From Corylus avellana (taxonomy: Eukaryota; Streptophyta; Magnoliopsida; Fagales; Betulaceae), in NCBI RefSeq assembly GCF_901000735.1, contig NC_081551.1, forward strand, positions 18,194,545 to 18,258,544: a stretch of DNA of 64,000 nucleotides, in the 5' to 3' direction. Below are positions 55,138-64,000 of the stretch, piece after piece. The notes under the pieces were generated by a model. The model searched no databases and was not told the origin of the DNA. It saw only the letters and a program-made list of their open reading frames with translations. Each line of letters begins with the position of its first letter. Position 1 is the first letter of the stretch. A program made the translations under genes and the position numbers.

Positions 55138-58100
55138 TTACGTTTTCAGGTGGTAATATTTATCCAGGAGCTTCTCAGTATACTCTCCAAAAGTAAGAGC
55201 ACCACTTGATGATATCAGCTGAAAGAAAAAAACATACCAATAATTAATATTTGAACTTCACACTGCATAAGCAAACAGTCCACCTGACTGATAATACTTC
55301 GTTACTATAAAAGGCAAATAATCAAGAAATTTTGAGGCAATTAGTTGGAGTTATCTCTTGGTGGACTCAAAGACATGCCTCAAATCTTTAAACTAGTGGT
55401 TTGAGCAGAATTTGGATAACCCCAGTACACCAATTCTACCACTTTTTTTTTTTTTTTTAGGTAATTTAATTCTACCAAGTTAATTGAGACCTAAAGCTTG
55501 AGATTCTAGCTATTAATTTCTACTTTCCTGGAACAGGATTTAGGAAATTAGACTGGAGGCAAGAACATGATGCTGAAAATATATTCTATTAGAGTTGAAA
55601 TACAATCATGATGAGTTAAAATTAGGCTAAATTTGCAGTTATCCATGTTTAAACAAAATTTTACCATAACTGTCAAGACGAACTTTTTTAGTGCAGGAAT
55701 GATATCAAAACCTACATTATCAGTGATCACATAATTTGATGGCTGGTCTAAAAATCAGCCAAGCTTTCAAGCTAATCTTGTCTGAAACAACAGTGAGCCC
55801 ATGGCGCAAGCTTAAATCAATCCCCAGGCATATCCTTATAATTCAATATTTTCATCTTCGGTCTTTCATGACATAAAACTTCAAGGGAGGACTAAATTCT
55901 ATTAAATATCTTCAATTTCTACATAAATGTCAGCTGATAACTGCCAATAGACCTTTTTGCACACCCAAATTTTATAATCCTATATGCCGATTTTTGTGGG
56001 AGTGCATTTGAAAATTCATACCTCTTTATGAATATGTACCTCCTCAGGAAAATGAAGGCTTTCATCCCTACAAAACAAGATTTAACATCATCCATATATT
56101 TTGGTGAAGGTTCAATTATTCTGGCACAAGTCAGATCAATCAACACGCTCTTTTGTTAATAAACATACCAGTCTGGCTGCATGAAAAATGCAAATGTTGA
56201 ACGTTCAAGACCAGAAGCCTCCTCTCCTTTAGGTGCCTAACAACAATCAGTGATACAAGAAAAACATTGTTATTGGACAATTGACAATAGAAACTGGACA
56301 AAAACAATAAAAAGGGAATAAATAGAACTTGATTTCACAACTTAATCATAGTTGTGCCTTGGTCCAAAATATTGGTGCACGATCTTTGGTCTAAAAATAT
56401 GTGCTTTATTCATTATAACATTTTAAGACAATAGTTTAGAGAGATGAGAGATCATCCAAGTACAGGAAAGGATAAAGAAAAGGTTCATGATTTTCTTTCA
56501 GCAATTGATTCAATGAATCACGCTTCTATGTCTGGCATCTGAATATGTCAAAACAATTCAACTAAAATCGTAAGTCCCAAGGCTCAAAAGTTTGGAATAA
56601 CTAGGAAGCATAGAGTACCATATACAGCAACATGTGCATGTACACACTCATATTATGCCAAAAATTGTCTGAAATCTTTCCAGCACATAATATAATGCAG
56701 TGATAGGAAGTACCCGAACACAATGAGGTGTTGCACAAAGATAATGTCTTGACAGTATTTCGGTAGTTTCACCAATTTGGTATGCTATTTCATCTTCTCC
56801 AAAGACAACCTAATACATAAAAAGAACCCAAGTTACTATAAATAACCATATCCATGATCAGTCCTATTAAAGCATAATAGTTATTCAAAATTTCAGGCCA
56901 CTTATTATGGAGCATTCATCTTCTGGTGGTAATTCATTTACGGTTGTGTTAAAAAATTCATATTCAAATAGACAGAGGTAAGCAAATAGAAGTTTTGTGA
57001 AGCTTCCCGAAAACAAGTTTAGTTCCCCTATTAATTTAGGTATGCTTTGAAACTCCACAACTAGATGTTGTCTGCTACTGAGGCAGAAGAGAATCTCAAA
57101 TTTTCTTTTAAGGTTCAAATTGTAGCATTTTCTCTAGTTCTGTTGTATTTTGTCATATCCTTATTAATACACTTCTAAGAGAACTTCTTTATCCTCACCT
57201 ACAAAGTCAATGGAGGAGCAACATGAGAAAATGAAATTTGATTAATGTTAATTGTTCACAGCCTATGTTTCACTTATTTTTTCAGCAGTACGTTTTCATT
57301 ATAGCACTGAATGAAATTTTAGGATGCACTGATACTTAGAGAAATTTTTCAACAATTTACCCCTGAATTTGTATATCCTGGAAAAATCAATCCTCCCACA
57401 AGTTAATCCCATTTGAAGATAGGTCACATCTAGCAGTATTGACATATATAACTCAAATAAAAGGAAAGCTACGACTCCTAGAATAGATATAATAAGCACT
57501 GATAAGATTTTGAAACAAGTAATTATGTATCATCACTTGCAGTGTCTTGCATTACTGGAATTTCAAGAACAAGAAAGAATACTTTGACAACTTGATCAGC
57601 TCGTGTCCTAATATAGAGGCCGGCGGCACTATCAGGGCAAGGTATTTCTACAGCATCTCTCGTGAACATGCCACAGGTCAAACCTACATATTGAATAGAG
57701 GCACATAAATTAGACATAAAGAAAGAAAGACAACTCTTGTAGGTCTTCTAAGTTAATAACATCTTTTATGTTTTACATCATTCTGTAGGCTTAATTCCAT
57801 CAATACAATGAAGAGATCTGAACATTATTTTCATGTTAAACAACATATTGGAAATAGGAGGGATGTAGGGTGTAACGCTCCATTTCTGCTAATGTAATGC
57901 CTTGCACAAATAACAAATGAATGAGCGACTCATATGCTGTGGTAAGAAAGCAATAATATGAGCAAATGAGCAGAAAATTAAGCACCTGTCAGTGAACCAT
58001 GGTCTGTATGCCATCCACACCAGGATGAAGTGGAGTTTCCATCTTCGGTACAATTACTGCAAGTCACATTCTACTAGATAAAAATTCAACTCCCTAAGCA

Positions 58101-61073
58101 TAAACCAACAATTCTACAATTCTACCTTAGAAGCACATACAGCAATATTCTCCACTATCACAAATTTATTAGGGGGAACTATACTACCACCAAAACTTAC
58201 ACCTCAATTGCAAAAAAATCTCTGCAATGACCCACCCACAGCCAGCCGTGGGTCTCCTCCATGGAGATCTGCAGTCCTGGGTCTCTGGGCCATGGACAAA
58301 GTTTTTTTATTATTATTATTTAAAGAAAAAATTGAGGTAAGTGTAGTTTCCCCAATTTATTATTTAAAGACCCATTCCCAAAAGAATAGTTCATTTTTTT
58401 TAAGTAATTTCAATATCATTAATTAAGTGCAAAGGAGTGCAACCCTAATACACATGTAATATACAAGAGAACCCCTAATCTAAAGAATAGTTTCTGTTTT
58501 CTATAAAGCAATATTATCAAATAATATTTATAATGATAAAGTAAGCTTCAGTGTAAGATTCATGATGCCCAAACTAGAGGTAAAAATCATAACCGAAAGA
58601 TAGCAAGGAAGAAACCTCCACATCAGAATAATGCATTACTTTCAAGTATTCATATATGATTGCTCGCACACCAACTCAATGTTAACCAAATAAAATTCAG
58701 TCCTAGCCATGAAATTCCCTAATTGCCCATACAACTTACGGGAACCAGCAAAAAAAAAAAATCTGAAGCAACAATCCAAAAGAAAACTTTTACTAATAAT
58801 ATGCCCCCTTTCTTGGGCCACATGTTAGCCTTTCATTGCCTTGGGATGATCTTGCTCATCAAGTAATTGATGTTCACTTTAATTTCCATTAATATGGACA
58901 ACATCAAGTTATAGTATTTTTTTCTGGATCTCAGTTTAAGAACTTCATAAAACCTGAGATTGCATCTGCTGCAGTATTATGATAAAGCTTCCTTCAGAAA
59001 GTTGCACACCTAAGTTTTGGGACATATATACCTTACATAATTTAAAGAACTTGTGCAGCCCATTACTAAATCAAGTTGAAGCGATGAGTATGTGTGACAA
59101 CTTCAATCATGCCAATTTCTTTATCCTTCTTAATGTAGCCACATAATTGATTAAAATACAGAACATGGTTCAGCCTGGTGAGTTTATCTCCTATGGCCAC
59201 ACAAAAAAAATTGATGAACAAAAATAAAACAAAATTACCTCTGCTGTGCTGGAAAATAGTATAGCAGACGCCCTTTATGACACCGAGAACGAAGAAGTAT
59301 CTGTTCAAGGCCTTGATCCTCATGCATATTCAGCCCTTTGGATACTAATCACATGCCATAAAAAATTAGAAGGGTCACTGTTATGAAAGGGGTCACTATA
59401 GGTCATAACAGTTTATTAAGAACAACCATCATTTATTACAGTTCAAGCAAATTTAACTAAGAAAAAAGAAAAAGGAGCAAGAGCAACAAGAAGGCTACAG
59501 TTGGTGTTTGGGTAGGGCTGAGTGCTTATACATTGGTGTTCTGGGCCAGAGGCCCGGAGCCTAGCATGGCCTAAAATTGATATAGATACAATTATAAGAT
59601 TAATTACTTAGTGTGTAGAAAATTGAATATTATGTTTGTTCTGTAGTAACTGGAAGCCCTCATCTAGCAGGGTGATGAACATTGACCAGAGTAAACGGAA
59701 GCTTTTTTTGTTTTTTTGGTCGAGGAAAGAGCATGTGCAGACTCTCCAATGTTCCCACATCAAACGTGGAAAGAGAGGCCTAGAAATATAAGAGGTCACT
59801 TTCATAATGTCTTAATGTACTTATCAAAAAAAAATAATAATGTCTTAATGTAAAAGCCAAATTCTCATATATTAAGAGCTTACCATATTGGTCGCAGTGA
59901 TACGCCACCATCAATCCAACATCAAAGATCAGCTTTCCAAGAGCCTTGAATGCTACACATGAAAATTTGATGTTTATTAATTATATATTCATGTAATATT
60001 CAGGAAAAGTAATTATGTAAACCAAAACATCATTAATCATTACCCCAAGCTATAATGACCTACTAAAGGATCAATATGTACATAGAATGCATTAGCTTTA
60101 CAAAACAGAGAGAAGTTATAAACAAATAAAACAAGAAAGTAGAAAAAGATGCACATCAAAAACAAAAAACAGAGGTGAGAACATCAATTGCATTGTACTA
60201 GAATTTCACTCACGCTAATGACTGTTTATTCATCAAGTTGGCACAGATACACATTAAGAACATGAATTTCAGGGAGTAAACTTTGTAAAGCAAAACCTTC
60301 AGAGACCAGTATCTTCTACAAACCCAGCTTTTACTCGAGTCAAGTAAAAAATAAAACAATTAAAAAAACTATATTTTGGCAATATTAAAGTTCAATAAGC
60401 ACATACACGAATATTTAAAAAATTGTAAACTGGAGTACACACTGCAAAGAAACCATTGGAGGTACCAACAAAGCATATGACCGAGGACATGCTATGACAG
60501 TCTTTTGGTGTCAAGATGCCTCAGATGGTTGTAGCATCATGATAAACATGATAGAGCATAGCGTATTATTGGCTTGATAAGTGCCTACTTAGTGGTACAT
60601 CAGCTTGCAATACCTGTAGTTCATAGACTCCTCAGAAGTTTTACATTTATGTAGCTAGAGCTATGTCATACGAAATGACAGACAAACATCAGAAAAGACA
60701 ACCACCGTGCATGCAGAATAATTTAGCATCACAATTGAAGACATACCCACTTCAAGTTCTGGCAATGCACTATCAGGCCATATATTCGACCCACAGTATG
60801 ATGGATACCTATAAGACAGATCATGGGTGAAAAGCTGAGCAGATAGATAACCATGTTTTGTAAACATAATGTGTAAGCACTGCAACTAGGTCTAGAGCAG
60901 CTTAAATATTTTATAGCACAAGGAAAAAGTTACCCAGACAATTTAATAAAACTATATAAAATAAAAAAAATAAAAATGCAAGCATCTCATTAGGGCTTGG
61001 TGGGGGCAGTCAGACGATGGGAAACTGATACCTCCAGATGAGTCGGCCATAGGCCTAATGAGCCTCCACTAGA

Positions 61074-61118
<45 letters not shown>

Positions 61119-63656
61119 AGATTTATCTGTGAATAATTATCAAGAATAATATTTCCATTATAATTGTCTTTTGCCAAAAATTTATTGCCTCTAACCCAGC
61201 CTATCCACACCGATGCCTTAGGCAATGAGTAAAAGACAGAAGTACTAAAAAACTCATGAAATATGACTTGGCCACTTTTACCGTTGGATCAGAGATGCTT
61301 CCGTGGTAGGCTTATCTAATAACGGATTTGCATAAAAAGAGCCTTTCAACAAATCTGCACAATAAAAAACACAATAAATGTATGCATAAGTAAAACTAAC
61401 AATTAAAAGGACCAATAGGTTGGAGAAGTCAACACATTATTAGAGAAGATAACCCTCTGTTGGACCTCATGTACATACTTCATTCATAGATAAATATGAA
61501 CTGCTTAAAGAGCACTAAAATCTAACAAATTGATAGTTTACCAAGCTTCCCAGATTCAAGCTTCTCTTTCCCATGACTCCATCCAAAGTTGTACCTACAA
61601 GTGGCAGGTGGGTGAAAGGAACAAAAAGTTAAAGCAACTATGCAGCAGGGTTACCAAGATAGGAAAATAAGCTCAGCTGTGGAAGTAAGCATTCTAACAG
61701 TAATTCTTAATTCAAGAATACCACACATCTGCAGATAGAATCCCTATGAAAAGCAATAAACATTATAACATTGTGTGTGTGTCAGGACCTCAGTACTCAG
61801 TAGAGACATACGATCCATGATAAATTCTAGAACCAACAAGATCAATTAATGAGGAAGAGAAGAATCTTATCTTTGCGAGTAGGCTACAAAATTTTACATT
61901 TTAAAAGCAACAGGTCAAAATAACCTCTGTGTCTGCACATGTAGCGTTACCATAGAAGGTGGCAGTAGCAACTAAATTTACTTTCAAACAAATCAAATTT
62001 AAGCCACTGAGAGGAAAGAGTATTTAAATGGAAAAGTGAGTAGAACTGAAGATTTGGGAATTAGAAGACTTGAGAAGCAAAATGTGTTACCTACTGTGAG
62101 GATCTTCGAGTTCCTTCTTCACCTCTTCGGGCAGACCAGCCAATCTGAAAAAATAGAAGGAAAAAAAATCTATGAGCAATACAGTAGAATATAGATTAAA
62201 TATATTTCTTAATGACATGTATTTAAGAGCACAAAAAATGAATATGGAATATTTTAAAGCTTATACCTAGGAGAAAGACGTAAAAGATTCCGACGCAATG
62301 AAGGAAATCCTGGAACCTACAGTGCAATAGAGGTTAAACTCAAACAAGCAACACAATAATCTCAAAAACTGTACAGTCTTGAATTCTATATAGACAAAGA
62401 TATAGAAGTTCTCCAATTAAAACAGACAAAATGCATTTCAGAGCATATGCTTTTATTTCTCATTACATTGTTCATCAAATTTCAATTAAGTCCAAAGGAG
62501 ATACCCATCATACATTCTCCAAACATTTGTATTGAGACATGCATTCACGAAAAGCTAACGAACATCTCCATTTCCACAAAGCTCTCTTAATCAAGTATAG
62601 AAATCCAAGTCATTACACTTGATAAGTTGATCTCTTAACCTAATTATCTAAACTACGGCACAAAAATAGCTAGTTTCACACCAAATTTCCAATCAAAGAA
62701 GGCTGTTGATTCCAATTAAGCAATGCACAATATAAAAAGGCGTTTTAGATAATACAAACGTGTAACATATCATATTGATATGGATATCTTTGTCCCTCCA
62801 AAACAACACACTATAATTGATTGTGGCTCAGAATGGATTCAATGTCCTAATTGCAAACGCTAATTACTTGAACACCATGGTCTAAATAGACTACTTAACA
62901 GCTGTATATAAATAGATAATAAAAATATAGTAACATCAACAATAAACTTATACATGAGACCATCCCATACATCAGTAATGGATAGAATTCCCAGCCCGTT
63001 GGGTCCGAACCCTTCTTCGATCTTCATCGACAAGTCAATGCTCTTGTCCTGTAACAATCAATTCCAAATATTTTATCAAACACATCACACATGACACAAA
63101 TTTCAACTTCATAAAGTGAAGTCCAAAAAATACAAGCATCGACCTGTTCAATTCCAAAAACATGTATGTATGTGTGGTTACACCACCCAATAACTTTTTT
63201 ATTAGAATAATTATTTATTAAATCCAACGTTGGATTAAATATCTTTCCCACAACCATCATGCTGGCCAAAAGTCAAGGTGATCAGACATTAAGAACTATA
63301 TTATCTATAAAGTGCTCAAAATTATACTTCCGTGTATTCTCAATTATACTTGAACCCAACACATATATAGGCTGAAATGGAAGTATGAGAACGATTTAAA
63401 TCCAATTTTTAATGTCGTTTTGGTTTCAATGACCAAAAAGTCAACTCAACCCAATCTTATTTGGCTGAATTAACATGAGTGGTGCACTTTCTCGCAGTAC
63501 CAAACAGCAAAACGCGAAAGGCGACAGGCAACAACATTATTAGTAAGAGTCTCATCGACCAAACAGAGCCCAAGAGGGAACGCTTACCTTGAGCTCTGAG
63601 TACGATATGGTGACGGTTCTGAGAGTAGGAAAGGCGGTTTGGGCTGAGCACGTCAT
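55138..63656 (-). CDS. 2-oxoglutarate/Fe(II)-dependent oxygenase-like protein
   Basis: Fifteen exons, all GT-AG and in phase: 63656-63588, 63048-62971, 62316-62267, 62144-62091, 61594-61542, 61354-61282, 60808-60747, 59952-59884, 59335-59239, 58056-57986, 57683-57583, 56809-56714, 56236-56169, 56067-56022, 55218-55138. They join to 355 codons plus stop. The fold is that of the isopenicillin-N-synthase/ACC-oxidase group. Iron ligands are H218 and D220 in GWHTDHGSLTGL and probably H288 in CATPHCVRAP. The 2-oxoglutarate-binding RxS is R303-S-T305 here (ERSTFAFFMQPDW). Before the core come NFGWSHGKEKLESGK and KGSFYANPLLDKPTTE, which look specific to this branch. The start is the first ATG after an in-frame stop; an upstream MRWN frame fails to continue into exon 2. 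There is no obvious organelle signal. The substrate is unknown. Confidence 0.88.
58163..58362. mobile_element. Small Mutator-type MITE in intron 9 of the oxygenase
   Basis: The element is 58172-58353 (182 bp), flanked by aatttatta at 58163-58171 and 58354-58362. Inverted ends are ggggaactatac on the left and the complement of a right end reading gtgtagtttcccc. The core has ccacagccagccgtggg and similar GC-rich units. The 9-bp duplication points to the Mutator type. It lies between the exons at 59335-59239 and 58056-57986 and does not touch splice sites. Confidence 0.8.
61078..61113. repeat. GA microsatellite in oxygenase intron 6
   Basis: A pure (GA)n run of about 36 bp between the exons at 61354-61282 and 60808-60747. 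Confidence 0.9.
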
Positions 63657-64000
63657 ATTCCGAGACGTGGTCGGGCGGGAACAGCGGCGACTGGAAGGTG
63701 ACGGAGAGGGAAAACCGGCGGGAACGATAAGAGGTTTTATCGAGGGAGCGTGAGAGGTTCCAACGCATTGGGTGTGTCACTTCAAATTTTAGAGAATAAA
63801 GAGCACGGCACATGTGCGTGACATTGCGTGCCTTTTTAGAATCCCCGTACAAAGTGATCGGAGAAAAAAGTACACCCCCGTTTTTTCCATAATTGAAATG
63901 ATATCTGTTTTCAAATAGGGTTGCCTTTTTTTAGTGCCCTTTTAAAAGGTTAAATTGTAATTTTACATTTGAGTTTAACCTTTTAAATTGTTGGTTCAAC
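63657..64000. other. Oxygenase leader and promoter side
   Basis: The minus-strand leader is GC-richer up to about 63780. A competing 131-codon ORF (63457-63852) overlaps exon 1 in another frame and runs into intron 1. No clear TATA box was identified before the window ends. Confidence 0.4.

Noticed and set aside
63457..63852. 131-codon ORF overlapping oxygenase exon 1
   Set aside because: It reads a different frame and runs through the intron-1 donor; only the frame starting at 63656 continues in phase into exon 2.
1..64000. CRISPR array, phage defence system or bacterial operon
   Set aside because: No spaced direct repeats of CRISPR type and no bacterial genes; introns and transposons show plant nuclear DNA.

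Overview
This window looks like nuclear DNA of a eudicot, probably woody, plant. It is AT-rich, the genes are split by canonical GT-AG introns, the families are plant-specific (BAHD acyltransferase, DUF936, GH17 plus X8, DVL/RTFL peptide), and the spaces between genes are packed with plant-type transposon debris. No bacterial, viral or organellar gene was recognised. All products and exon joints below were worked out by reading the sequence by eye; no database search was run.

Every gene I can support lies on the minus strand. From low to high coordinate they are: (1) a 55-codon secreted-peptide gene at 10.6-10.7 kb ending in an IDA-like PPSAP core; (2) an intronless BAHD acyltransferase at 21.1-22.5 kb; (3) a 3'-terminal gene fragment broken by a 4-bp duplication at 23.2-23.5 kb; (4) a four-exon DUF936 protein at 26.7-30.2 kb; (5) a six-exon gene for an unrecognised 118-aa protein at 31.7-35.9 kb; (6) a three-exon GH17 beta-1,3-glucanase with an X8 domain at 39.0-41.1 kb; (7) an eleven-exon TRM5-type tRNA(guanine-37 N1)-methyltransferase at 45.1-49.4 kb, with an anomaly at one splice donor; (8) a 57-aa DVL/ROTUNDIFOLIA-like peptide at 53.3-53.5 kb; (9) a fifteen-exon 2-oxoglutarate/Fe(II) oxygenase-like protein at 55.1-63.7 kb. 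These are independent genes and not an operon or pathway cluster. They touch cell-wall modification, acyl transfer, peptide signalling and tRNA modification.

The first 20 kb is almost gene-free and is a pile-up of mobile elements: a CACTA-like element, the 3' end of a Copia-type retrotransposon with its LTR, inverted and tandem MITE copies, a 1.1-kb Mutator-like element with a perfect 10-bp target duplication, hAT-like elements with 8-9 bp target duplications, and an LTR carrying two later insertions. Further insertions with readable target duplications lie at 24.0-24.9 kb (a Mutator-type element inside a Harbinger-type element), 51.7-52.3 kb (GC-rich Mutator-type) and 58.2-58.4 kb (inside intron 9 of the oxygenase).

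The observations most worth checking are the two peptide genes shorter than 60 codons, the unrecognised 118-aa gene, the TRM5 exon-4 donor that looks one base short, and the nested transposon blocks whose insertion order can be read directly.
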